A DNA stretch of 27,279 nucleotides from Candidatus Heimdallarchaeota archaeon. Lineage in GTDB: Archaea > Asgardarchaeota > Heimdallarchaeia > Heimdallarchaeales > Heimdallarchaeaceae. The translations under genes and the position numbers were made by a program. How positions within the stretch are numbered: position 1 is the first letter of the stretch; the number at the start of each line of letters is the position of its first letter. Under the pieces are notes generated by a model, which worked only from the letters and a program-made list of their open reading frames with translations, had not been told where the DNA came from and did no database searches. Location: the NCBI GenBank assembly GCA_016839875.1, contig JAEOTK010000244.1:1-27279 (forward strand). Direction: 5' to 3'. Of the stretch, positions 1-7,817 are shown in pieces.

Positions 1-10
1 AACTGTACTC

Positions 11-64
11 TCCCGTTAATGTACCCCATATGCTTTAGTAGCAGTAATAACGTTGCGTAACGGG
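11..64. repeat. 8-bp perfect inverted repeat at window start
   Basis: TCCCGTTA at 11-18 is the exact reverse complement of TAACGGGA at 57-64, with 38 nt between them. It lies upstream of the operon TATA box. It could be the 3' end of a structured RNA or terminator belonging to a gene outside the window. I see no tRNA fold in it. Confidence 0.35.
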
Positions 65-90
65 ACATCTTACTATATCTAACCAGAGAT

Positions 91-101
91 TAATATATAA
101 A
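91..101 (+). promoter_or_regulatory. TATA box of the SDR/GcvP-like operon
   Basis: TAATATATAAA is a good archaeal TATA element. Transcription would begin about 25 nt downstream, near 118-122, leaving a leader of about 95 nt before the first gene. I recognise no riboswitch in that leader, and in particular no glycine-riboswitch pattern. Confidence 0.5.
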
Positions 102-217
102 CTCATAAAAACCTTAAGGACTCGCTTGGTAAATGCATTTTTCGTCTATTTGAACATAGTTTTCGTTACTCAATTGTCAGCGAAACAATAAAATAAGACT
201 GCTTAAAGTACAAAATA

Positions 218-991
218 GTGGTTAAAGTGGGAATTTACAAAGATCTCGAAAACAAAAGAGTTGTAATCACAGGAGGGGCAAGTGGCATAGGTTTGGCAAC
301 TGCTGAACGTTTTGTAGATGAAGGAGCAGAAGTTGTTATTATCGACTGGAATCAAGAAGAACTGGATAAAACATCTTCTATAATTCCTGAACTTAAAGGA
401 GGAGTGTATGCAGATGTCAGTAATCCTGAAGAAGTAAAAAATGCATTCAAAAATATCGATGATATCTTAGGCGGAATTGACATTCTGATTTCTAATGCAG
501 GAATTTGCTATCGAAAACCATTTCTAGAAATTGATTATGAACAATGGTCAAAGGTTCATCGTGTAAATCTAGATGGGATGTTTCTTTGTGCAAAGGAAGC
601 AATAACTAGAATGAAGAAACAGCTTTCTGGAGTTGTATTATTTATGGGTTCAACAAATGGTTTAGAAGGTCATCCTCTCTATGCTGATTATAATAGCTCA
701 AAAGCTGGTGTGATCCTCCTTGCCAAGACTTTAGCTCTAGAATTTGCTCCATGGTTAAGAGTAAATGCTATTTGTCCTGGATATGTACTTACTCCGATGC
801 AAAAAGCAGAATATACACCTGAAATGCTTGAACTTGTAAATTCAAAGATTCCTTTAAAACGTCACGCTAAACCAGAAGAAGTTGCTAGCTTATTTGCGTT
901 TCTAGCATCAACTGAAGCATCATTTATTACAGGACAGGCAATAGCAATTGATGGCGGAGAAACAGCTGGACTGTATTCCCCAGAGGATTGA
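218..991 (+). CDS. short-chain dehydrogenase/reductase (SDR), NAD-type
   Basis: A classical SDR oxidoreductase of 257 aa, the usual family length. The Rossmann glycine motif TGGASGIG is at residues 18-25. Asp43 at the end of beta-2 favours NAD(H) over NADP(H). NAG is at 93-95, and the catalytic Ser145, Tyr158 and Lys162 are all present, so it should be active. The C-terminal GQAIAIDGG segment is also typical. The start is GTG at 218; a second in-frame GTG lies three codons later and is equally possible. It is the first gene of a five-gene same-strand run ending at 5973 and lies 48 nt before a second SDR. The two differ clearly in sequence, so they probably act on different substrates or steps. 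The substrate cannot be read from the sequence; operon context suggests a hydroxy or keto compound linked to the GcvP-like pair. Confidence 0.9.
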   Translation: MVKVGIYKDLENKRVVITGGASGIGLATAERFVDEGAEVVIIDWNQEELDKTSSIIPELKGGVYADVSNPEEVKNAFKNIDDILGGIDILISNAGICYRKPFLEIDYEQWSKVHRVNLDGMFLCAKEAITRMKKQLSGVVLFMGSTNGLEGHPLYADYNSSKAGVILLAKTLALEFAPWLRVNAICPGYVLTPMQKAEYTPEMLELVNSKIPLKRHAKPEEVASLFAFLASTEASFITGQAIAIDGGETAGLYSPED

Positions 992-1039
992 TGATCAACT
1001 GGATAGTAAGAAGAAAGGAATTCCGGAAGTTGAATAATT

Positions 1040-1831
1040 ATGGGTGAAAGAGAAAAACAGATTTTGAATCTAGTTTCATTAGATGGAAAAGTTGCACTTG
1101 TTACAGGCGCAGCCTCAGGTATTGGTTTGGCCACAGCAAAACTTCTTGCTGAAATGGGTGCGATTATAGGATTAGTAGATATTGATAAAACGAAAGGTAT
1201 CGAAGCAGAAGAACAAATAAAAAAATCAGGAGGACAAGCTAAATTCTACGCTTGTGATGTGACTTCTGATGCCGAATGCAAAAAAACTGTAGAAACACTT
1301 TACAAAGAATTCGGAAAAATTGATGTTTTGTTTAATAACGCTGGTGTGATTAGACGTAAAAGCGTTCTAGATTTAAATGAAGAAGATTGGGATTTAGTTA
1401 TAGATGTTAATTTAAAATCAATTTATTTGTTTTCGAAATATGTAATTCCAATTATGATAAAAAGTGGGGGTGGAAGTATAATAAATACAGGATCTGGTTG
1501 GGGAATCAAAGGTGGTCCTGAAGCAGTTGCTTACTGTGCAGCAAAGGGTGGTGTAGTGAATATGACACGTGCAATGGCAATTGATCATGGTAAGCATGGA
1601 ATTCGTGTTAATTGTATATGCCCTGGAGATGTTGATACTCCACTGTTGAGAGGAGAAGCAAAAGAACTAGGTATTGATGAAGAAACTTTTATGAAAGAAG
1701 CTGCGGAGCGACCTCTCAATCGTGTAGGCAATCCTCAAGATATAGCTAATGCTGTTCTTTTTCTTGCAAGCGATCTTTCAAGTTGGGTAACTGGTACTTC
1801 TATAATTGTAGATGGAGGAGGGCTAGCTTAA
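1040..1831 (+). CDS. short-chain dehydrogenase/reductase (SDR), second copy
   Basis: A classical SDR of 263 aa resembling the 3-oxoacyl-ACP reductase/glucose-1-dehydrogenase-like group. TGAASGIG is at residues 22-29, an acidic residue (Asp47) ends beta-2 (NAD preference), NNAG is at 99-102, Ser152 sits in GSGW, and Tyr165 and Lys169 form YxxxK. The C-terminal TGTSIIVDGG is typical. All catalytic residues are present. It follows the first SDR by 48 nt and precedes the GcvPA-like gene by about 44 nt, so co-transcription is likely. A two-step oxidation/reduction with the upstream SDR is possible but not shown. The product name alone would not fix a substrate. Confidence 0.9.
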   Translation: MGEREKQILNLVSLDGKVALVTGAASGIGLATAKLLAEMGAIIGLVDIDKTKGIEAEEQIKKSGGQAKFYACDVTSDAECKKTVETLYKEFGKIDVLFNNAGVIRRKSVLDLNEEDWDLVIDVNLKSIYLFSKYVIPIMIKSGGGSIINTGSGWGIKGGPEAVAYCAAKGGVVNMTRAMAIDHGKHGIRVNCICPGDVDTPLLRGEAKELGIDEETFMKEAAERPLNRVGNPQDIANAVLFLASDLSSWVTGTSIIVDGGGLA

Positions 1832-1875
1832 TTATATTTTTAGAAAAGAAACATGTTTTGTAGGTGGCAAATCAA

Positions 1876-3288
1876 ATGGATAAAAAGAAAAAAATAGTTC
1901 ATCCTTACATACCGAACTCTGTTCCTGAGATAAAAGCAAAGATGTTAGAGGAAATTGGTGCAAAGGATATTGATGAACTCTATGAGGACATACCTGAGAA
2001 TTTAAGGTTTAAGGGTGAAATGAATTTACCTGAACCTTTTCCCTCGGAATATGAACTAAAGAAGCATGTTGAACAAATCTTATCGAAGAATCAAACATGT
2101 AAGGAAAATCTTAGTTTTTTGGGTGGGGACAGTTGGCATCATTATGTTCCTGCAATATGTGATGAAATTAATCAACGCTCTGAATTCCTAACAGCATATG
2201 CGGGAGAACCCTATGAAGATCATGGGAGATTCCAAACACTTTTCGAATATGCCAGTATGATGGGAGAACTTCTAGAGATGGATGTTGTGAATGTACCGAC
2301 ATATGATTGGGGGCAAGCAGCTAGCACATCTTTGAGAATGGCGGCTAGGATTACAAATCGATCAGAAGTATTAATCTCAGAAAACATCTCACCTGATAGG
2401 CTACTAATAATAAAGAACTATTGCGAACCAGTTGTTAAGATACAATTAATTAAATTCAGTAGAGATACAGGAAAAATCGATATTGAAGATTTGAAGAGTA
2501 AGCTTTCATCAGATACTGCTGGTATATATTTCGAAAATCCTTCATTTATTGGTTGTATTGAAGATCAGGGAAAAGTTATTTCAGATATTGCACATGAAAA
2601 AGGTGCAATAAGTATTGTAGGTACAGATCCTATTTCTCTGGGTGTACTAACCCCGCCAAGTAACTATGGTGCAGATATCGTTTGTGGAGATATTCAAGCA
2701 TTAGGTATGCATATGCAATTTGGTGGGGGGCTTGCAGGATTTATTGCTACAAGAGATGAAGAACGATTTGTAATGGAGTATCCATCAAGACTTTTTGGTA
2801 TTACTACCACAATAGTAGAGGGAGAACATGGATTTGGTGATGTAACTTATGATCGAACATCCTTTCATGACAGAATCGAAGGTAAAGAATTTGTAGGTAC
2901 CGCTGCTGCATTGTGGGGAATTACTGCTGGAGTTTACCTAGCTTTAGCTGGACCAGAAGGAATGAGGGAGCTGGGTCAACTGATTCTGCAGAAATCACAA
3001 TATGCTATGAAAAAATTGTCAGAAATTAAAGGAATAAAAATTCCATTTAAACAATCAGCTCATTTCAAAGAATTCGTTGTAGATTTCAGTGAAACTGGTA
3101 AATCTGTAAAGGACATCAATGAAGTTTTACTCGCAAAGGGTATTTTTGGTGGAAAAGATATTTCTTCTGAGTTTCCTGATTTAGGAAAATGTGCGGTTTA
3201 TTGCGTGACAGAAATTCATACGAAAGATGATATTGATAAGCTTACCCAAGCTTTGAGTGATTACTTGGAGATGGAGGATAAACTATGA
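1876..3288 (+). CDS. glycine decarboxylase subunit 1-like protein (GcvPA homologue, divergent)
   Basis: Homologous to the N-terminal half of the glycine cleavage P-protein, which with subunit 2 forms a PLP-dependent decarboxylase. The ATG at 1876 is chosen because GGTGG at 1863-1867 makes a good ribosome site; a GTG four codons upstream is the alternative. Counted from that GTG, recognisable family blocks are HHYVPAICDEI (92-102), EFLTAY (107-112), YDWGQAAST (147-155), ENPSFIG (224-230), DPISLGVLTPPSNYGADIV (255-273) and the C-terminal YLALAGPEG. Departures from the canonical family as I remember it: the stretch after TAY is shortened, the AxGDGQSLGLPPSFGGP block reads GDIQALGMHMQFGGG, and the KATSNICT motif is replaced near EGKEFVGTAA (339-348). 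It overlaps the subunit-2 gene by 4 nt (ATGA). These changes make a substrate other than glycine plausible. Confidence 0.8.
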   Translation: MDKKKKIVHPYIPNSVPEIKAKMLEEIGAKDIDELYEDIPENLRFKGEMNLPEPFPSEYELKKHVEQILSKNQTCKENLSFLGGDSWHHYVPAICDEINQRSEFLTAYAGEPYEDHGRFQTLFEYASMMGELLEMDVVNVPTYDWGQAASTSLRMAARITNRSEVLISENISPDRLLIIKNYCEPVVKIQLIKFSRDTGKIDIEDLKSKLSSDTAGIYFENPSFIGCIEDQGKVISDIAHEKGAISIVGTDPISLGVLTPPSNYGADIVCGDIQALGMHMQFGGGLAGFIATRDEERFVMEYPSRLFGITTTIVEGEHGFGDVTYDRTSFHDRIEGKEFVGTAAALWGITAGVYLALAGPEGMRELGQLILQKSQYAMKKLSEIKGIKIPFKQSAHFKEFVVDFSETGKSVKDINEVLLAKGIFGGKDISSEFPDLGKCAVYCVTEIHTKDDIDKLTQALSDYLEMEDKL

Positions 3289-4835
3289 AAAGGAAAATTA
3301 AAGTAAGGAATTTTCATCAAGCGAAATGGGATGAACCTGTCATTTTTGAATTGAGTAGCAAAGGAGAGAGAGGTATATTATTCCCTGAAATTGAAAAAGA
3401 AATTGAGGAAATTGTGGGAGATGGTTTCTCTACATTACCAGAAAATATGGTAAGAAAACAACCTCCCCTTCTACCAGAACTCTCCCAAATGCAAGTTCTC
3501 AAACACTATCTTCGTTTATCCCAACAAACTCTTGGTGCTGATTTGAATGTAGATATAGGTCAAGGTACATGTACTATGAAATATAGTCCAAAAATCAATG
3601 AAGTGTTAGCTACTTCTCCTAAGATCACGGAACTTCATCCATCACAAGACGAAAGTACAGTTCAAGGAGTACTTGAAATAATCTATAAACTAGATCTTTT
3701 TCTGCGAGAAATCTCGGGTTTAGATAAGTTTACTTTCCAACCAGGTGGTGGAAGTCAAGCAATACTTGCAATGGCTTCTATAATTCAAGCATATCATGAA
3801 TCTAGAGGGGAATCAGAGAAACGTGATGAAATTATTTCAACAATGTTTTCACATCCATCAGATGCCGCTGCACCGACTGTAAAAGGATATAAAATTATCA
3901 ATATATATCCAAATGAAGATGGATTACCAGCTGTTGAAGCTTTGGAAGAAGCTGTTTCTGATAGAACAGCTGGATTATTAATTACTAACCCAGAAGATAC
4001 AGGAATTTTTAATCCTAAAATAAAAGAATTCACGGAAATTGTGCATAAGGCTGGAGGTCTTTGTGGCTATGACCAAGCTAATGCAAATGGAATTTTAGGA
4101 ATAACTAGAGCAAAAGAAGCAGATTTCGATCTTTGTTTCTTTAACCTTCATAAAACGTTTTCATCACCACATGGGTGTGGTGGTCCTGGAGCAGGTGCTC
4201 TAGGTGTGACTAAAGAATTAATACAATTTCTGCCTGTTCCCTTAGTGGAATTTGATGGGGAGAAATATTATTTCAAATATGACCTCTCTCATAGCATTGG
4301 TAAAGTCAGATCTTTTTATGGTGTAATCCCAGCAATTCTAAAAGCATATTCATGGATTATGAGCTTAGGTAGTGAAGGATTAAAAGAAGTAGCAGAAATA
4401 GCAGTTCTCAATAATAACTATTTACTAAAGAAAGTACTAGAAATTCAAGGTGCAAGTGCACCTTATGCAAAAGGAAGACATCGAATTGAACAAGTTCGTT
4501 TTAGCTGGGAGAAGCTATACCAAGATACTGGTGTGACTACTGAGGATGTAACCTGTCGCATGGTCGATTTTGGATTTCATATGTGGTCTAGTCACCATCC
4601 TTTCATTGTTCCTCAACCTTTTACTCTTGAACCAACAGAATCTTACTCGAAAGCTGAACTAGATGAATACATAGCTGGATTAAAGAAAGTTGTAGATGAA
4701 GCATATGAAAATCCTGATTTTATAAAGAATGCACCTCACAGAAGTGTTGTTCATAAGATAAATTACGATTCTCTAGATGATCCTGAGAAATGGGCCATTA
4801 CTTGGAGAGCTCATTTAAGAAAAAATATGAAGTGA
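3285..4835 (+). CDS. glycine decarboxylase subunit 2-like protein (GcvPB homologue, divergent)
   Basis: The PLP-binding half of a GcvP-type decarboxylase, 516 aa (family usually about 480-520). The Schiff-base lysine is Lys290 in NLHKTFSSPHGCGGPG. Asp263 in YDQAN should contact the PLP pyridine nitrogen. GTCTMKYSPK at 94-103 matches the family motif GSCTMKYNPK. His190 in SHPSDAAAP sits where the canonical protein has AHGTNPAS, so the stacking histidine is kept but its surroundings differ. The C-terminal PHRSVVHKI block is family-typical. It overlaps subunit 1 by 4 nt and lies 22 nt before the AcoX-like gene. No gcvH, gcvT or dihydrolipoamide dehydrogenase occurs in the window, so a standard glycine cleavage role is doubtful, though those genes could lie elsewhere. 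Confidence 0.82.
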   Translation: MKRKIKVRNFHQAKWDEPVIFELSSKGERGILFPEIEKEIEEIVGDGFSTLPENMVRKQPPLLPELSQMQVLKHYLRLSQQTLGADLNVDIGQGTCTMKYSPKINEVLATSPKITELHPSQDESTVQGVLEIIYKLDLFLREISGLDKFTFQPGGGSQAILAMASIIQAYHESRGESEKRDEIISTMFSHPSDAAAPTVKGYKIINIYPNEDGLPAVEALEEAVSDRTAGLLITNPEDTGIFNPKIKEFTEIVHKAGGLCGYDQANANGILGITRAKEADFDLCFFNLHKTFSSPHGCGGPGAGALGVTKELIQFLPVPLVEFDGEKYYFKYDLSHSIGKVRSFYGVIPAILKAYSWIMSLGSEGLKEVAEIAVLNNNYLLKKVLEIQGASAPYAKGRHRIEQVRFSWEKLYQDTGVTTEDVTCRMVDFGFHMWSSHHPFIVPQPFTLEPTESYSKAELDEYIAGLKKVVDEAYENPDFIKNAPHRSVVHKINYDSLDDPEKWAITWRAHLRKNMK

Positions 4836-4857
4836 AATTGCACAAAGATGATTTACC

Positions 4858-5973
4858 ATGAGAAAACTCGGATTACTTGTAAACCCTATTGCAGGAATGG
4901 GGGGTAAGGTAGGACTCAAAGGAACTGATGGTAACGCTATTTTGGCAAAAGCAAAAAGCTTAGGAGCTGAGCCAATATCTCCTGAACGTACTGCAAAAGC
5001 ATTGGGAAGACTTATTTCACTCAAAGATAAGATTGAGATAATTACCTATCCTGGTGAAATGGGGGAAGATGTAGCTAAAGAATGTGGGTTCAATCCTAAA
5101 GTCATCGGTACTATATCTAAAGGAAAAACAACAGCTTCTGATACTCAAAGAGCATCCAGAGATATGTGCAAATTAGGAGTAGACCTTCTACTTTTTGCTG
5201 GGGGAGATGGGACGGCGAGAGACATCTTTGAAGCTATAGGAGACAAAGTAGTTGTTCTCGGAATACCGACCGGAGTTAAAATGCACTCTGCTGTTTATGC
5301 TTGTAATCCAATAAGAGCTGGGGATTTAGCAGCATTATATCTACAAGGTAAAGTAGAAGAGCTCAAAGAAACAGAAGTTATGGATGTTGATGAGGAAGCT
5401 TTCAGAGATGGTTTCGTATCTGCAAAGCTTTATGGGTACCTGAGGATTCCTTTTGAGAGACACCATACTCAAGGGATAAAAGCTGGAAGTCTTCCTTCTG
5501 AACAATATTCACAAGAAGCAATAGCTCAGGAAATTATTGATGAGATGGATGGTGATTGTTTCTATATTATTGGACCAGGGACAACTACTAGATCAATAAT
5601 GGAGAAATTGAAACTAGATTACACTCTTCTTGGTGTGGATCTCATATATAACAAGAAACTAATTGAGATGGATCTAAATGAGAAAAAACTTCTGGAATAT
5701 ATAAGAGGAAAAGAAACTAAAATTATTGTAACTCCAATTGGGGGACAGGGTTTCTTATTTGGTAGAGGTAATCAACAATTAAGCCCAGATGTAATTAGAA
5801 AGATTGGTAAGGAGAATATTATTGTTGTTGCTACAAAACAGAAACTTAATTCCCTAAATGGGGAACCGATTTTGGTCGATACTGGAGATTATGAATTAGA
5901 TAAAATATTAAGTGGATATTTCAAGATTGTTACTGGTTATAATGAAAGAGTAGTTTATCGAGTGGCGGTTTGA
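4858..5973 (+). CDS. AcoX-like / COG3199-type ATP-NAD kinase homologue
   Basis: A 371-aa protein with the NAD-kinase/diacylglycerol-kinase fold signatures: [10 protein letters not shown] at residues 7-16 and the nucleotide-binding GGDGT at 115-119, followed by [10 protein letters not shown] (135-144). The length and the N-terminal [13 protein letters not shown] pattern match the AcoX/COG3199 family, predicted to phosphorylate NAD or a related compound; biochemical support for the family is thin. It is the last gene of the run of SDRs and GcvP-like subunits. A kinase making NADP for a dehydrogenase would fit, but both SDRs look NAD-specific, so it may act on another pathway metabolite. AcoX was first named from acetoin catabolism clusters, another lipoate-linked setting. 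No signal peptide or membrane segment. Confidence 0.78.
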   Translation: MRKLGLLVNPIAGMGGKVGLKGTDGNAILAKAKSLGAEPISPERTAKALGRLISLKDKIEIITYPGEMGEDVAKECGFNPKVIGTISKGKTTASDTQRASRDMCKLGVDLLLFAGGDGTARDIFEAIGDKVVVLGIPTGVKMHSAVYACNPIRAGDLAALYLQGKVEELKETEVMDVDEEAFRDGFVSAKLYGYLRIPFERHHTQGIKAGSLPSEQYSQEAIAQEIIDEMDGDCFYIIGPGTTTRSIMEKLKLDYTLLGVDLIYNKKLIEMDLNEKKLLEYIRGKETKIIVTPIGGQGFLFGRGNQQLSPDVIRKIGKENIIVVATKQKLNSLNGEPILVDTGDYELDKILSGYFKIVTGYNERVVYRVAV

Positions 5974-6072
5974 ACGATTAGTTATTAATACCCTTAAAGA
6001 ACTTGATACCTAGAATAATTGAATAATAGAATTACGTGGATAATACAGAAAAAATACGTTGCTCCTAGTTGG

Positions 6073-6086
6073 ATAAAAAGCTTTTT
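6073..6086 (+). promoter_or_regulatory. probable TATA box merged with a 12-bp palindrome
   Basis: ATAAAAA begins at 6073, about 40 nt before the PAP2 start codon. AAAAAGCTTTTT at 6075-6086 is a perfect palindrome overlapping it. The position suits a core promoter with a possible overlapping operator; A/T-rich palindromes also arise by chance. Confidence 0.35.
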
Positions 6087-6115
6087 GAACATGTAGAAAA
6101 TTCTAGTAAGCTATT

Positions 6116-7111
6116 ATGAAAAAGCGAAATTTAATAGCTATCATAATGTCAATCCTAGGTATTGCTCTTATTGTAGCAGCTATGATACTTGTATATGTAT
6201 ATGGAAGAGGTGTTGGCTCTTTAGATTACATGATTTCTGATTTCTTTCTAAATAACAGTTCAGGTACCGGAAACACAATAATGGGTATAATTACATATCT
6301 GGGAGAAGCTATAATATACATAGCCATTCTAGTTATTTTATACTATGTCTGGGATAAAAAAATAGCATACAGAGCAGTAGTAGCATTGGTTTCAACAACA
6401 GTCGTTAACGCTTCTGCAAAAACTGCCTTCAAATTGCCAAGACCAGATGATACTTTTGGTCATACGATAGATGAAACAAGTTATGGTCTACCAAGTGGTC
6501 ATACACAAATGAGCACAGTATTTTGGGGTACTCTTGGATATTTTGTAGTTAAATGGGGCATGCTAATATTTTCAATTATACTACCGTTAGCAATTGCCTT
6601 TTCGAGAATCTATCTTGTTGTACATTGGTTTACAGATGTTTTAATGGGATTAGGTCTTGGTTTAATTATCTTAGCAATCTTCTTAGTGGTACTCAAACCC
6701 ATTGAAAACTATTTTGAGGATAAATCAACAGCAACTAAGGTTATTTTGAGCATTATAACTGGTATTGTATTTGCAACTCCTATAGTGTTACTAAATCTAT
6801 TCCCTGCTCTAGAATTAGAAACCATGGTAGACAATCTAAGGTACATTGTTGTCTTTACTACAGCTTCAATATCTTATGCAATAGAAGGAAAGATTATTGG
6901 TTTCAGTAATGAGATGGATAAATGGTGGAAAGGCATATTAAGAGTTTTATTTGCTGTAGTTGTTCTTGCAGGTGTCTTTCTTTATGGTATGTTCTTTGAT
7001 CCAGAACCAGCAACAACCTTGAAAATGGTGCTAGATCTTGTAATCTATGCACTATTAGGACCGATATTGTTTCTACTAGTTCCTTGGATAATAAAAAAAC
7101 TCAATCTATAA
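6116..7111 (+). CDS. PAP2-family membrane phosphatase
   Basis: An integral membrane phosphatase of the type 2 phosphatidic acid phosphatase (PAP2) superfamily, 331 aa. All three catalytic signatures are present: K-x6-RP as Lys102 to Arg109-Pro110, PSGH at 126-129, and SR-x5-H-x3-D as Ser163-Arg164, His170, Asp174. The first residues form a hydrophobic anchor, and several more membrane helices follow, including an extra hydrophobic C-terminal third (about residues 205-331) beyond the minimal six-helix domain. Likely substrates are lipid phosphates or polyprenyl pyrophosphates at the membrane, as in glycan-carrier recycling, but the family is broad. It appears to be a single-gene unit with its own TATA region and a terminator directly after the stop codon. 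Confidence 0.88.
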   Translation: MKKRNLIAIIMSILGIALIVAAMILVYVYGRGVGSLDYMISDFFLNNSSGTGNTIMGIITYLGEAIIYIAILVILYYVWDKKIAYRAVVALVSTTVVNASAKTAFKLPRPDDTFGHTIDETSYGLPSGHTQMSTVFWGTLGYFVVKWGMLIFSIILPLAIAFSRIYLVVHWFTDVLMGLGLGLIILAIFLVVLKPIENYFEDKSTATKVILSIITGIVFATPIVLLNLFPALELETMVDNLRYIVVFTTASISYAIEGKIIGFSNEMDKWWKGILRVLFAVVVLAGVFLYGMFFDPEPATTLKMVLDLVIYALLGPILFLLVPWIIKKLNL

Positions 7112-7114
7112 TTC

Positions 7115-7138
7115 AGGAGAATTTTCTCCTTTTTTTTT
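7115..7138 (+). terminator. hairpin plus T-tract terminator after PAP2 gene
   Basis: AGGAGAA (7115-7121) and TTCTCCT (7124-7130) pair as a short stem, followed directly by a run of eight T residues (7131-7138). It starts 4 nt after the PAP2 stop codon and separates it from the ribosomal genes. Confidence 0.7.
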
Positions 7139-7179
7139 CTTTATAACTTCTTCAATATATTCTGTCGCTCAACATTAGA

Positions 7180-7188
7180 TTTTTAAAC
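7180..7188 (+). promoter_or_regulatory. TATA box of the uS7-uL16 operon
   Basis: TTTTTAAAC lies about 45 nt before the chosen uS7 start. A start of transcription near 7208-7212 would leave a short leader carrying the GAGG ribosome site. Confidence 0.5.
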
Positions 7189-7229
7189 GTAATATAGTTC
7201 TGCTAATTTAGTTGAAAGAGGATACTCAA

Positions 7230-7799
7230 ATGAGCGAGGATATCAAACTCTTTGGTAAATGGGACTTCAATGAAGTCAATGTAAATGATCTAGGTTTACA
7301 AAGATACATATCATTACGACCAGTATATTTTCCTCATTCAGGTGGAAGGAATCAAGATCAGAGATTCAAAAAAGCTGAAATGAATATTGTTGAAAGATTT
7401 GCCAACAAACTTATGAGAAAAGGAAAAAATGCTGGTAAAAAGCAGAAAACTATCAATATTGTAAGAGTTGCATTTGTAATAATATATGAAAGAACAGGGC
7501 AAAATCCAGTTCAAGTGCTAACTGATGCAATTTGTAATGTAGCACCAAGAGAGGAAACAACACGTCTCACTTATGGTGGTGTTGCACAACACATATCTGT
7601 TGATGTTTCTCCATCTCGAAGAGTTGATTTAGCACTAAGATTTCTCGCCTCAGCTATCTATCAAAAAAGTTTCAACAACATCAAGAGTGCTGAAGAAGTA
7701 GTAGCTGAGGAACTAGTACTCGCTGCTAGAAATGAATCATCTAGTTCTGCTGTTAAAAAGAAGCAAGAAATAGAAAGAATCGCTCTATCAGCTAGATAA
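7230..7799 (+). CDS. rps7: 30S ribosomal protein uS7 (archaeal S7)
   Basis: Small-subunit protein S7, which nucleates the head of the 30S subunit by binding the 3' domain of 16S rRNA near the E site. The start ATG at 7230 is preceded by a GAGG ribosome site (7219-7222), giving 189 aa; an in-frame TTG at 7212 is not favoured. The archaeal/eukaryotic N-terminal extension is present. Conserved landmarks include the FAN(K)LM helix, NVAPREETTRLTYGG and the C-terminal KKKQEIERIALSAR. In most archaea rps7 follows rps12 and precedes EF-2; here it is followed instead by uL16, 18 nt downstream. Confidence 0.95.
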   Translation: MSEDIKLFGKWDFNEVNVNDLGLQRYISLRPVYFPHSGGRNQDQRFKKAEMNIVERFANKLMRKGKNAGKKQKTINIVRVAFVIIYERTGQNPVQVLTDAICNVAPREETTRLTYGGVAQHISVDVSPSRRVDLALRFLASAIYQKSFNNIKSAEEVVAEELVLAARNESSSSAVKKKQEIERIALSAR

Positions 7800-7817
7800 G
7801 ATAAATGGGTGTATAAA

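Noticed and set aside
120..217. Glycine riboswitch in the leader of the GcvP-like operon
   Set aside because: The leader is short and A/T-rich without the conserved glycine-aptamer core.
862..1134. 90-codon open frame on the minus strand
   Set aside because: Antisense to the ends of two SDR genes; a shadow of their codon pattern.
1876..4835. Naming the pair gcvPA/gcvPB as true glycine decarboxylase
   Set aside because: Several substrate-near motifs differ from the canonical family and no gcvH/gcvT is nearby, so I give homology without the gene symbols.
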